Position numbers and translations under genes: made by a program. Positions 45,529 to 58,464 of a stretch of 64,000 bases of DNA are shown piece after piece. Positions within the stretch are counted from its first letter, which is position 1; each line of letters begins with the position of its first letter. Below the pieces are notes generated by a model, which saw only the letters and a list, made by a program, of their open reading frames with translations, did not search any database and was not told where the DNA came from. Source of the DNA: Sinonovacula constricta (lineage: Eukaryota; Mollusca; Bivalvia; Cardiida; Solecurtidae); contig CM017564.1 of assembly GCA_007844125.1 (NCBI GenBank), positions 14,612,244 to 14,676,243 of the forward strand, given 5' to 3'.

Positions 45529-48500
45529 AGCTGAGCAGGACATAACTGTTTTAACGAATACTAAATCAATTAGAAACCTCCACAGATAGATTTTATATGT
45601 ATCTATATGTTTTATTGAGCAGAGCATTACTGTTTTTACGAAGCCTAAATCAAATAGAAACCTCCACAGATAGGTTGTATCTGTATTTATATATTTGCTG
45701 AGCAGGGCATAACTGTTTTACGAAGCCTAAAGCAAATATAAACCTCCACAGAGAGGTTGTATCTGTATTTATATATTTGCTGAGCAGGGCATAACTGTTT
45801 TAACGAAGCCTAATGCAATTACAAACCTCCACAGAGAGGTTGTATCTTTATTTATATATTTGCTGAGCAGGCCATAACTGTTTTAACGAAGCCTTAAGCA
45901 ACTAGAAACCTCCACAGATAGGTTGTATCTGTATTTATATATTTGCTGAGCAGGGCATAACTGTTTTAACGAAGCCTAAATCAATTAGAAACCTCCACAG
46001 ACAGGTTGTATCTGTATTTATATATTTGCTGAGCAGGCCATAACTGTTTTAACGAAGCCTAAAACAAATAGAAACCTCCACAGAGAGGTTGTATCTTTAT
46101 TTATATATTTGCTGAGCAGGCCATAACTGTTTTAACGAAGCCTAAGGCAATTACAAACCTCCACAGAGAGGTTGTATCTGTATTTATATATTTGCTGAGC
46201 AGGCCATAACTGTTTTAACGAAGCCTAAAGCAAATATAAACCTCCACAGAAAGGTTGTATCTGTATTTATATATTTGCTGAGCAGGCCATAACTGTTTTA
46301 ACGAAGCCTAAAGCAATTAGAAACCTCCAAAGAGAAGTTGTATCTTTATTTATATATTTGCTGAGCAGGGCATAACTGTTTTAACGAAGCCTAAAGCAAA
46401 TAGAAACCTCCACAGATAGATTTTATATGTATCTATATGTTTGCTGAGCAGGGCATAACTGTTTTAACGAAGTCTAAAGCAATCAGAAAGCTCCACAGAG
46501 AGGTTGTATCTTTATTTATATATTTGCTGAGCAGGGCATAACTGTTTTAACGAAGCCTAAAGCAATTAGAAACCTCCACAGAGAGGTTGTATCTGTATTT
46601 ATATATTTGCTGAGCAGGCCATAACTGTTTTAACGAAGCCTAAGGCAATGACAAACCTCCACAGAGAGGTTGTATCGTTATTTATATATTTACTGAGCAG
46701 GGCATAACTGTTTTAACGAAGCCTAAAGCAAATATAAACCTCCACAGAGAGGTTGTATCTGTATTTATATATTTGCTGAGCAGGCCATAACTGTTTTAAC
46801 GAAGCCTAAGGCAATTACAAACCTCCACAGAGAGGTTGTATCTTTATTTATATATTTACTGAGCAGGGCATAACTGTTTTAACGAAGCCTAAAGCAAATA
46901 GAAACCTCCACAGAGAGGTTGTATCTGTATTTATATATTTGCTGAGCAGGGCATAACTGTTTTAACGAAGCCTAAGGCAATTACAAACCTCCACAGAGAG
47001 GTTGTATCTTTATTTATATACTTGCTGAGCAGGGCATACCTGTTTTAACGAAGCCTAAAGCAAATATAAACCTCCACAGAGAGGTTGTATCTGTATTTAT
47101 ATATTTGCTGAGCAGGGCATAACTGTTTTAACGAAGCCTAAAGCAAAAAGAAACCTCCACAGATAGGTTGTATCTGTATTTATATATTTGCTGAGCAGGG
47201 CATAACTGTTTTAACGAAGCCTAAAGCAAATAGAAACCTGCACAGATAGGTTGTATCTGTATTTATATATTTGCTGAGCAGGCCATAACTGTTTTAACGA
47301 AGCCTAAATCAAATATAAACCTCCACAGAGAGGTTGTATCTGTATTTATATATTTGCTGAGCAGGCCATAACTGTTTTAACGAAGCCTAAAGCAATTAGA
47401 AACCTCCACAGAGAGGTTGTATCTGTATTTATATATTTGCTGAGCAGGCCATAACTGTTTTAACGAAGCCTAAAGCAATTAGAAACCTCCACAGAGAGGT
47501 TGTATCTGTATTTATATATTTGCTGAGAAGGCCATAACTGTTTTAACGAAGCCTAACGCAAATATAAACCTCCACAGATAGGTTGTATCTGTATTTATAT
47601 ATTTGCTGAGCAGGCCATAACTGTTTTAACGAAGCCTAAAGCAAATATAAACCTCCACAGAGAGGTTGTATCTGTATTTATATATTTGCTGAGCAGGCCA
47701 TAACTGTTTTTAACGAAGCCTAAAGCAAATTAGAAACCTCCACAGAGAGGTTGTATCTGTATTTATATATTTGCTGAGCAGGCCATAACTGTTTTAACGA
47801 AGCTAAAGCAATATAAACCTCCACAGAGAGGTTGTATCTGTATTTATATATTTGCTGAGCAGGCCATAACTGTTTTAACGAAGCCTAAAGCAAATATAAA
47901 CCTCCACAGAGAGGTTGTATCTGTATTTATATATTTGCTGAGCAGGCCATAACTGTTTTAACGAAGCCTAAAGCAATTAGAAACCTCCACAGAGAGGTTG
48001 TATCTGTATTATATATTTGCTGAGCAGGCCATAACTGTTTTAACGAAGCCTAAAGGCAATTAGAAACCTCCACAGAGAGGTTGTATCTGTATTATATATT
48101 TGCTGAGCAGGCCATAACTGTTTTAACGAAGCCTAAAGCAATTAGAAACCTCCACAGAGAGGTTGTATCTGTATTTATATATTTGCTGAGCAGGCCATAA
48201 CTGTTTTAACGAAGCCTAAAGCAATTAGAAACCTCCACAGAGAGGTTGTATCTGTATTTATATATTTGCTGAGCAGGCCATAACTGTTTTAACGAAGTCT
48301 AAAGCAATTAGAAACCTCCACAGAGAGGTTGTATCTGTATTTATATATTTGCTGAGCAGGCCATAACTGTTTTAACGAAGTCTAAAGCAATTAGAAACCT
48401 CCACTGAGAGGTTGTATCTGTATTTATATATTTGCTGAGCAGGTCATAACTGTTTTAAACGAAGCCTAAAGCAATTAGAAACCTCCACAGAGAGGTTGTA

Positions 48501-51500
48501 TCTGTATTTATATATTTGCTGAGCAGGCCATAACTGTTTTAACGAAGCCTAAATCAAATATAAACCTCCACAGAGAGGTTGTATCTGTATTTATATATTT
48601 GCTGAGCAGGCCATAACTGTTTTAACGAAGCCTAAAGCAATTAGAAACCTCCACAGAGAGGTTGTATCTGTATTTATATATTTGCTGAGCAGGCCATAAC
48701 TGTTTTAACGAAGCCTAAAGCAATTAGAAACCTCCACAGAGAGGTTGTATCTGTATTTATATATTTGCTGAGAAGGCCATAACTGTTTTAACGAAGCCTA
48801 AAGCAAATATAAACCTCCACAGATAGGTTGTATCTGTATTTATATATTTGCTGAGCAGGCCATAACTGTTTTAACGAAGCCTAAAGCAAATATAAACCTC
48901 CACAGAGAGGTTGTATCTGTATTTATATATTTGCTGAGCAGGCCATAACTGTTTTAACGAAGTCTAAAGCAATTAGAAACCTCCACAGAGAGGTTGTATC
49001 TGTATTTATATATTTGCTGAGCAGGCCATAACTGTTTTAACGAAGCCTAAAGCAAATATAAACCTCCACAGAGAGGTTGTATCTGTATTTATATATTTGC
49101 TGAGCAGGCCATAACTGTTTTAACGAAGCCTAAAGCAATTAGAAACCTCCACAGAGAGGTTGTATCTGTATATATATATTTGCTGAGCAGGCCATAACTG
49201 TTTTAACGAAGTCTAAGGCAATTAGAAACCTCCACAGATAGGTTGTATCTGTATTTATATATTTGCTGAGCAGGCCATAACTGTTTTAACGAAGCCTAAA
49301 GCAATTAGAAACCTCCACAGAGAGGTTGTATCTGTATTTATATATTTGCTGAGCAGGGCATAACTGTTTTAACGAAGCCTAAAGCAATTAGAAACCTCCA
49401 CAGAGAGGTTGTATCTGTATTGATATATTTGCTGAGCAGGCCATAACTGTTTTAACGAAGTCTAAAGCAATTAGAAACCTCCACAGAGAGGTTGTATCTG
49501 TATTTATATATTTGCTGAGCAGGCCATAACTGTTTTAACGAAGTCTAAAGCAATTAGAAACCTCCACAGAGAGGTTGTATCTGTATTTATATATTTGCTG
49601 AGCAGGCATAACTGTTTTAACGAAGCCTAAAGCAATTAGAAACCTCCACAGAGAGGTTGTATCTGTATTTATATATTTGCTGAGCAGGCCATAACTGTTT
49701 TAACGAAGCCTAAAGCAATTAGAAACCTCCACAGAGAGGTTGTATCTGTATTTATATATTTGCTGAGCAGGCCATAACTGTTTTAACGAAGCCTAAGGCA
49801 ATTAGAAACCTCCACAGAGAGGTTGTATCTGTATTTATATATTTGCTGAGCAGGCCATAACTGTTTTTAACGAAGTCTAAAGCAATTAGAAACCTCCACA
49901 GAGAGGTTGTATCTGTATTTATATATTTGCTGAGCAGGCCATAACTGTTTTAACGAAGTCCTAAAGCAATTAGAAACCTCCACAGAGAGGTTGTATCTGT
50001 ATTTATATATTTGCTGAGCAGGTCCATAACTGTTTTAACGAAGCCTAAAGCAATTAGAAACCTCCACAGAGAGGTTGTATCTGTATTATATATTTGCTGA
50101 GCAGGCCATAACTGTTTTAACGAAGCCTAAAGCAATTAGAAACCTCCACAGAGAGGTTGTATCTGTATTGATATATTTGCTGAGCAGGCCATAACTGTTT
50201 TAACGAAGCCTAAAGCAATTAGAAACCTCCACAGAGAGGTTGTATCTGTATTTATATATTGCTGAGCAGGCCATAACTGTTTTAACGAAGCCTAAAGCAA
50301 TTAGAAACCTCCACAGAGAGGTTGTATCTGTATTTATATATTTGCTGAGCAGGCCATAACTGTTTTAACGAAGCCTAAAGCAATTAGAAACCTCCACAGA
50401 GAGGTTGTGTATTTATATATTTGCTGAGCAGGCCATAACTGTTTTAACGAAGCCTAAAGCAATTAGAAACCTCCACAGAGAGGTTGTATCTGTATTTATA
50501 TATTTGCTGAGCAGGCCATAACTGTTTTAACGAAGCCTAAAGCAATTAGAAACCTCCACAGAGAGGTTGTATCTGTATTTATATATTTGCTGAGCAGGCC
50601 ATAACTGTTTTAACGAAGCCTAAAGCAATTAGAAACCTCCACAGAGAGGTTGTATCTGTATTTATATATTGCTGAGCAGGCCATAACTGTTTTAACGAAG
50701 CCTAAAGCAATTAGAAACCTCCACAGATAGGTTGTATCTGTATTTATATATTTGCTGAGCAGGCCATAACTGTTTTAACGAAGCCTAAAGCAAATAGAAA
50801 CCTCCACAGAGAGGTTGTATCTGTATTTATATATTTGCTGAGCAGGCCATAACTGTTTTAACGAAGCCTAAAGCAATTAGAAACCTCCACAGAGAGGTTG
50901 TATCTGTATTTATATATTTGCTGAGCAGGCCATAACTGTTTTAACGAAGCCTAAAGCAAATATAAACCTCCACAGAGAGGTTGTATCTGTATTTATATAT
51001 TTGCTGAGCAGGCCATACCTGTTTTAACGAAGCCTAAAGCAATTAGAAACCTCCACAGAGAGGTTGTATCTGTATATATATATTTGCTGAGCAGGCCATA
51101 ACTGTTTTAACGAAGTCTAAGGCAATTAGAAACCTCCACAGATAGGTTGTATCTGTATTTATATATTTGCTGAGCAGGCCATAACTGTTTTAACGAAGCC
51201 TAAAGCAATTAGAAACCTCCACAGAGAGGTTGTATCTTTATTTATATATTTGCTGAGCAGGGCATAACTGTTTTAACGAAGCCTAAAGCAATTAGAAACC
51301 TCCACAGAGAGGTTGTATCTGTATTTATATATTTGCTGAGCAGGCCATAACTGTTTTAACGAAGTCTAAAGCAATTAGAAACCTCCACAGAGAGGTTGTA
51401 TCTGTATTTATATATTTGCTGAGCAGGCCATAACTGTTTTAACGAAGTCTAAAGCAATTAGAAACCTCCACAGAGAGGTTGTATCTGTATTTATATATTT

Positions 51501-54472
51501 GCTGAGCAGGTCATAACTGTTTTAACGAAGCCTAAAGCAATTAGAAACCTCCACAGAGAGGTTGTATCTGTATTTATATATTTGCTGAGCAGGCCATAAC
51601 TGTTTTAACGAAGCCTAAAGCAATTAGAAACCTCCACAGAGAGGTTGTATCTGTATTGATATATTTGCTGAGCAGGCCATAACTGTTTTAACGAAGCCTA
51701 AGGCAATTAGAAACCTCCACAGAGAGGTTGTATCTGTATTTATATATTTGCTGAGCAGGCCATAACTGTTTTAACGAAGTCCTAAAGCAATTAGAAACCT
51801 CCACAGAGAGGTTGTATCTGTATTTATATATTTGCTGAGCAGGCCATAACTGTTTTAACGAAGTCTAAAGCAATTAGAAACCTCCACAGAGAGGTTGTAT
51901 CTGTATTTATATATTTGCTGAGCAGGCCATAACTGTTTTAACGAAGCCTAAAGCAATTAGAAACCTCCACAGAGAGGTTGTATCTGTATTTATATATTTG
52001 CTGAGCAGGCCATAACTGTTTTAACGAAGCCTAAAGCAATTAGAAACCTCCACAGAGAGGTTGTATCTGTATTTATATATTTGCTGAGCAGGCCATAACT
52101 GTTTTAACGAAGCCTAAGGCAATTAGAAACCTCCACAGAGAGGTTGTATCTGTATTTATATAGTTGCTGAGCAGGCCATAACTGTTTTAACGAAGCCTAA
52201 AGCAATTAGAAACCTCCACAGAGAGGTTGTATCTGCATTTATATAGTTGCTGAGCAGGCCATAACTGTTTTAACGAAGCCTAAAGCAATTAGAAACCTCC
52301 ACAGAGAGGTTGTGTCTGTATTTATATATTTGCTGAGCAGGGCATAACTGTTTTAACGAAGCCTAAAGCAATTAGAAACCTCCACAGAGAGGTTGTATCT
52401 GTAATTATATATTTGCTGAGCAGGCCATACCTGTTTTAACGAAGCCTAAAGCAATTAGAAACCTCCACAGATAGGTTGTATCTGTATTTATATATTTGCT
52501 GAGCAGGGTATAACTGTTTTAACGAAGCCTAAAGCAATTAGAAACCTCCACAGAGAGGTTGTATCTGTATTTATATAGTTGCTGAGCAGGCCATAACTGT
52601 TTTAACGAAGCCTAAAGCAATTAGAAACCTCCACAGATAGGTTGTATCTGTATTTACATATTTGCTGAGCAGGCCATAACTGTTTTAACGAAGCCTAAAG
52701 CAAATAGAAACCTCCACAGAGAGGTTGTATCTTTATTTATATATTTGCTGAGCAGGCCATAACTGTTTTAACGAAGCCTAAAGCAATTAGAAACCTCTAC
52801 TGAGAGGTTGTATCTGTATTTATATATTTGCTGAGCAGGCCATAACTGTTTTAACGAAGCCTAAAGCAATTAGAAACCTCTACTGAGAGGTTGTATCTGT
52901 ATTTATATATTTGCTGAGCAGGCCATAACTGTTTTAACGAAGCCTAAAGCAAATAGAAACCTCCACAGAGAGGTTGTATCTGTATTTATATATTTGCTGA
53001 GCAGGCCATAACTGTTTTTACGAAGCCTAAAGCAAATAGAAACCTCCACAGAGAGGTTGTATCTGTATTTATATATTTGCTGAGCAGGCCATAACTGTTT
53101 TAACGAAGCCTAAAGCAATTACAAACCTCCACAGAGAGGTTGTATCTGTATTTATATATTTGCTGAGCAGGCCATAACTGTTTTAACGAAGCCTAAAGCA
53201 ATTAGAAACCTCCACAGATAGGTTTTATCTGTATGTATATATTTGCTGAGCAGGCCATAACTGTTTTAACGAAGCCTAAAGCAACTAGAAACCTCCACAG
53301 AGAGGTTGTATCTTTATTTATATATTTGCTGAGCAGGCCATAACTGTTTTAACGAAGCCTAAAGCAAATATAAACCTCCACAGAGAGGTTGTATCTGTAT
53401 TTATATATTTGCTGAGCAGGGCATAACTGTTTTAACGAAGCATAAGGCAATTACAAACCTTCACAGAGAGGTTGTATCTTTATTTATATATTTGCTGAGC
53501 AGGCCATAACTGTTTTAACGAAGCCTAAAGCAATTACAAACCTCCACAGAGAGGTTGTATCTTTATTTATATATTTGCTGAGCAGGCCATAACTGTTTTA
53601 ACGAAGCCTAAGGCAATTACAAACCTCCACAGAGAGGTTGTATCTTTATTTATATATTTGCTGAGCAGGCCATAACTGTTTTAACGAAGCCTAAAGCAAA
53701 TAGAAACCTCCACAGAGAGGTTGTATCTGTATTTATATATTTGCTGAGCAGGCCATAACTGTTTTTACGAAGCCTAAAGCAAATAGAAACCTCCACAGAG
53801 AGGTTGTATCTGTATTTATATATTTGCTGAGCAGGCCATAACTGTTTTAACGAAGCCTAAAGCAATTACAAACCTCCACAGAGAGGTTGTATCTGTATTT
53901 ATATATTTGCTGAGCAGGCCATAACTGTTTTAACGAAGCCTAAAGCAATTAGAAACCTCCACAGATAGGTTTTATCTGTATGTATATATTTGCTGAGCAG
54001 GCCATAACTGTTTTAACGAAGCCTAAAGCAACTAGAAACCTCCACAGAGAGGTTGTATCTTTATTTATATATTTGCTGAGCAGGCCATAACTGTTTTAAC
54101 GAAGCCTAAAGCAAATATAAACCTCCACAGAGAGGTTGTATCTGTATTTATATATTTGCTGAGCAGGCCATAACTGTTTTAACGAAGCATAAGGCAATTA
54201 CAAACCTTCACAGAGAGGTTGTATCTTTATTTATATATTTGCTGAGCAGGCCATAACTGTTTTAACGAAGCCTAAAGCAATTACAAACCTCCACAGAGAG
54301 GTTGTATCTTTATTTATATATTTGCTGAGCAGGCCATAACTGTTTTAACGAAGCCTAAGGCAATTACAAACCTCCACAGAGAGGTTGTATCTTTATTTAT
54401 ATATTTGCTGAGCAGGCCATAACTGTTTTAACGAAGCCTAAAGCAAATAGAAACCTCCACAGAGAGGTTGTA
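45529..54472. repeat. 83-bp satellite array 1 (about 108 monomers)
   Basis: Head-to-tail 83-bp monomers with the blocks AACCTCCACAGAGAGGTTGT, ATTTATATATTTGCTGAGCA, CCATAACTGTTTTAACGAAG and CCTAAAGCAATTAG. The block ACTGTTTTAACG at 50,521 recurs at 50,604. Each monomer carries an inverted repeat AACCTC-6 nt-GAGGTT, or a 5-bp version in the GATAGG variants. The left edge (45,529-45,700) is the most diverged. Variant monomers recur at 747 bp (9 units) in 52,980-54,470 and at about 1.9 kb (23 units) between 49,168 and 51,073. Frames read as MEVSICFRLRKNSYGLL are artefacts, because 83 is not divisible by 3. Confidence 0.98.
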
Positions 54473-54504
54473 CAGTCCTGGCACCGTACCAGTTGTCCAA
54501 AACA

Positions 54505-54710
54505 TCGTATATCGTGCGTATTTCTATCGTAAACGTATCGTATGGTAACGTAACGTATCGTGTAACGTAATAGGCCTATCGTGAAGTAACGTAACGAATT
54601 GTATCGTAAATGGTACATCGTATCGTATCGTATCGTATCTGACCGTAACGCTTATGACAAGACCGTGGTATCGTAACGGAACGTATAGTATGGTAACGTA
54701 ACACAAGCAG
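54505..54710 (+). repeat. left subterminal CG-rich degenerate array
   Basis: Repeated ATCGT, AACGT and GGTAACGTAACG words, including CATCGTATCGTATCGTATCG near 54,617. This is strikingly CpG-rich against an AT-rich surround. Confidence 0.9.
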
Positions 54711-54714
54711 AATT

Positions 54715-57700
54715 GCACTGTGCCTTCTCATAATTCTTTGATACAAAGACACCTATATAGTGACATTTTTCTAATGACATTATCATGCTCATACAAAAGT
54801 TCACAGGAAATTTAAATGTCATAATAAATGCTTTACAAATACAAAAAGAAGTTTATAAACAGAAACTTAACTATATATTACATTTCCGGTACATGCATAC
54901 TATCGATGAGAAAATTAATATTGCACACCTTCGAACTTATTACTTGAATGACAATATGCGTATATTGAATATGAATGAACGTGTAGGAAAATATTCGTGA
55001 AAACTAGGATTCTGGTTATTTGCCCACGCTTTTATGGAAAATAAAGAGCAGTAAGACGTAATTGGAATAAACATACAGCTGGAAAAAAACTAGCTATAAC
55101 ATAATCTAGCTCTATGTCAGGTTATGGAAAAGAGGTTTGTCTAAAATATGGTATTCAATTGATACGGCACATATACAATGAACTTTGTTAATAAATGATT
55201 GGACCGATTGGAATCATCTCTGATATTCCGACAAGGTAATTGTAAAGCTAGTTTACCTATGTCATCGCAGGGCACAATCAACACTGATAAAGTTTCTTCG
55301 CCAATTATTTTAAACGCTTAAATTTTATTCACATTTATGCGAATTTAAATAAATAAATAAAAGCAAATCAGTGCTCGACGAAATTTCAAAAAAAGTACGT
55401 TCACAAGTGTAGCAAAAAAAATTTAATATAACTATTCTTCTGCCAGTGATGTGATCAAATGTTTAAGGTAGGAATGTGTTTGTCAAAACAATGTGCTAGT
55501 ATCATAAATAACAGTACACATCTGTCATCATGCCTTCTTAATTTCCGTACATTTTCCCGCCCTGCCAATCACGTGCACGTGTGCTAATTCCAATAAATTT
55601 GTGACACTTTTATGACACCACTAATCTTAAAGGAAGTAGGATTTTTAGCCGTTCGTTATGTTGATTGGTTTGATCTTTAACGTGTTGACCGGAGGTGTTA
55701 ATTGGTCTGTTCTTAAATCGATTTCCTCTTATAACGAAATGGACCTTTGTAAGTCTTTTTAGGATGATGAAGCCATTACATACTCTCCTAAAATAACTAG
55801 CGCACATCGGCATGTACCTTGACGTCAGTATGGATACTGAAAAGAATACCGTTGGAGTTACAATAGAAAATGATATGATATCTAATCATTGCAAAATCAA
55901 GCAAGTCAGCATACAAATATAGTCTTTACAGTCTCCTGTCAAAAAACCTCAATGCCTTTATAAAACTAGGGTGGATACCAAGCCATGGAGAAAGAGCTAC
56001 GTATAATTAACAAAATAAATATAATAAATAACGCACAAAATCAGATATCCGGATATGTTGGTAGGACTCTAAGTTCAATATTTACTGCCACAATTACGTT
56101 AGTTTAAATAGTTTTTTTTTTTTTTAAAAACGAGGATCAAGCTACCCTGGTAAAGAATGCAAGTTCACCAATAGGAACTGTCCTTACTGTGACTGAGAGA
56201 AATACTTTAACCCCGTGCTGTTTTTGTTAAGGCAGCACACAATAGCAAGAGATAAGCTACAAAAACATATATTATTCACACGTGTCTTTGCTTTTTGTAC
56301 CAGCGGAAAAAGGCAGATTTAATAAAAATGCAACACTTTAATACATAGAAGATAGTAAATAAATTAAATAAATTTAATTCTCTACTATAATATATATTAT
56401 ATACGATATACTAAACTAACTGAATTACCAACCCAAGCTTAACTACTCACACACTTTTCTCGTACTTTTGTCACTTTAAAACATCCTCGTAGTTCAAAAA
56501 GTGCCAGCTCTAATCAGGAGTAGAAAACATTTCAATGGTGAACATTTTAAGAAACAGTTTCTTAGAGGTGTAATGCCTTTAAACAAAGAGCAGTCATAAT
56601 CTTCCGCCAAATTGGGGTTAAGCCAATCAGAGAATGGGTTTATTAGGAATGTTTAGATTTTAAAGAGATTTCACCCCATCACGTGTCTTGTGGGTTTTGA
56701 AACTTAAGTTATTGTTTGATTTGGATATGATATCGATTGGACATTGTATTAATTCAGTTTATGTAGGTGTTATCCTATATTATTAATTAAATATTTAATG
56801 AAATGCTTCTATTCTAAAAAATATTAAGAGCGCGTATTATTAGTTCTGCTTTGTCGGGGGCGGGGGTGGGTGGGAGGGGGGATTTACTTACTTCAGCTAG
56901 GTAGCTGGATCCGAGACTGAGTCTAGAAATATTTAATCATGGGCTATATTATGATGGTGAGTTCCAATCTCCAAATTCATATTAGAGATTTTGCTTAACA
57001 TTTGTTTTTTAGTATTTTAATCTATATATTTCTTTAATTATTTCTTGTCTATTCTGTCTGAAATGCTTGTAAATAACTAAGAGAGCCGGGGTAAATATTT
57101 ATTGTTGATCGGCAATTTGCTCTATATGAACAAATTTTATGGGTTATAATTAACAGTTCGCATCTAAATATAGAATGTCTAGTGTTTAGTTTTATTTTGG
57201 CCTTGTTTTTTTATTCTGTTGATTTTCAATCATAATAACTCATGCTCATATAGCATTTTTGTTTGTATCCTTGCTACCGTCGGTGTAGATGTGGATGTGG
57301 GTAGCGATATCTCAGTACTCAGTATTTGAGTTGAGTTTAACTAAGGGAAAAATCTTATCAATTAAGTCGATTACTACTTCTTAATTTGTTTTAATGTTAA
57401 TGGATTTGATACCTACATGGAAAGGATTAAGTGAAGGTGTTAATTTGTCGGTTGTTAGTCCTATTTTGTCTCATAATAATATAATTATTATTTGATAGCC
57501 CTGTTTCTATCTTTTTAGTTTGTTAAGTTTTTTCCCGATTGACCCATATTCTACTATTCCTTACCGATTTTTTTTATTTAAATAGTGGTTGGAAAGGGGT
57601 TGAGTATGAGACAATGGTATGTTTTTGATGTTATTTTTTTCTAGCAGCTAGTCCATTTATGTAGGTTATTCGGTACATGTACCTACAATTCACGCGAGCG

Positions 57701-58230
57701 ATTATAGGCCCCCACACAGATTGCCACTTTTATGACACAACGTTTATATCAAATTAGACGGGCAGTGGTCATTTAGCTGTAGTGCACAACAACTGCATCC
57801 GGTCTGAAGACATGTCATACTTGTATGAAGATCCCAGCACACATAATCTGGCTGTGAAATTTCACTTCAGTAAAACGCAGATACGGATGCGGGGAATAGG
57901 GGTAGAAAATTGAAATATACGTGTATAGAAAAGTGGTGTAAGAATGTTGGGAAATTACAGATTTATATTAATTTGTCTTAACATGGTACATTTTACACAC
58001 TTGTTCAATGTTTAAGCACGCTATCATATTGGCGTCACTTATTTATCATTTGCCTACACAGTTTACCATTTAGATGGAAATAGGTGTATTGTCTCATTTG
58101 AAAGGTGTGAAAACATTACCGCCTATATGCGCTGGAAGTGGGCCGATTGGGGAGAACGATTTAGACAAAACCGAGTTGGTACAGTATAAATAGGCTGATT
58201 GAACCTTTACTTTAACAACATGCCACATTT
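54715..58230. other. interior of the 4-kb element, no coding gene seen
   Basis: AT-rich sequence with only short frames (the longest about 70 codons, with no domain or DDE/D signature seen). One G-rich tract is listed separately. Decay of an original transposase beyond recognition cannot be excluded by eye. Confidence 0.6.
56856..56881 (+). other. G-quadruplex-type G tract
   Basis: Five runs of at least three G separated by single bases (G5-C-G5-T-G3-T-G3-A-G6). This fits the simple rule for an intramolecular G-quadruplex with one-base loops. It lies inside the 4-kb element. Confidence 0.85.
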
Positions 58231-58234
58231 GCCA

Positions 58235-58445
58235 TGGTATTTCGTGTAACGTGACGTAAACGGAAACAGTACAGTATGTTGTATCGAAGCGTACACCGCA
58301 TCGCATCGTAACGTGTAGATTTTCTATCGTTATGCATATCGTGTATGGTATCGAACCGTAACGTGTATGGTATCGTGTAAAAACCGCACATGGTATCGTA
58401 CATCGAACGTAATCGCACCGTACGTACATCGTATCGTGTGAAAAC
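58235..58445 (+). repeat. right subterminal CG-rich degenerate array
   Basis: Words such as GTATCGTGT, CGTAACGTGTATGGTATCG and ACATCGTATCGTGTG are repeated. The plus-strand words are the same type as in the left array, so the two arrays are direct while the outer 22 bp are inverted. Confidence 0.88.
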
Positions 58446-58464
58446 TGTTACGGTTCCAGAACTG

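Larger units (their letters stand above)
54473..58464. mobile_element. 3,992-bp TIR element inserted in the satellite, TA duplication
   Basis: The satellite monomer is cut at GAGGTTG-TA-TCTG. TA lies at 54,471-54,472 and again at 58,465-58,466, and the monomer resumes exactly after it. The left end CAGTCCTGGCACCGTACCAG TT and the reverse complement of the right end CAGTTCTGGAACCGTAACAG TT match at 19 of 22 positions. Just inside both ends are CG-containing arrays of ATCGTAACGT-like words (about 54,505-54,710 and 58,235-58,445), in the same orientation at both ends rather than inverted. The TA target site and CAGT start suggest the Tc1/mariner group. The interior holds no recognisable transposase, so a large non-autonomous element is the best reading. 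Confidence 0.88.

Noticed and set aside
45529..54472. CENP-B box in the satellite (TTCGTTAAAACAGTT on the minus strand)
   Set aside because: Only the first part (TTCG, then A at the right spacing) fits. The CGGG half is absent, so a CENP-B site is not supported.
54785..55000. 71-codon frame as a transposase start in the 4-kb element
   Set aside because: No helix-turn-helix or DDE/D signature. Lysine/asparagine-rich, as expected of AT-rich DNA.
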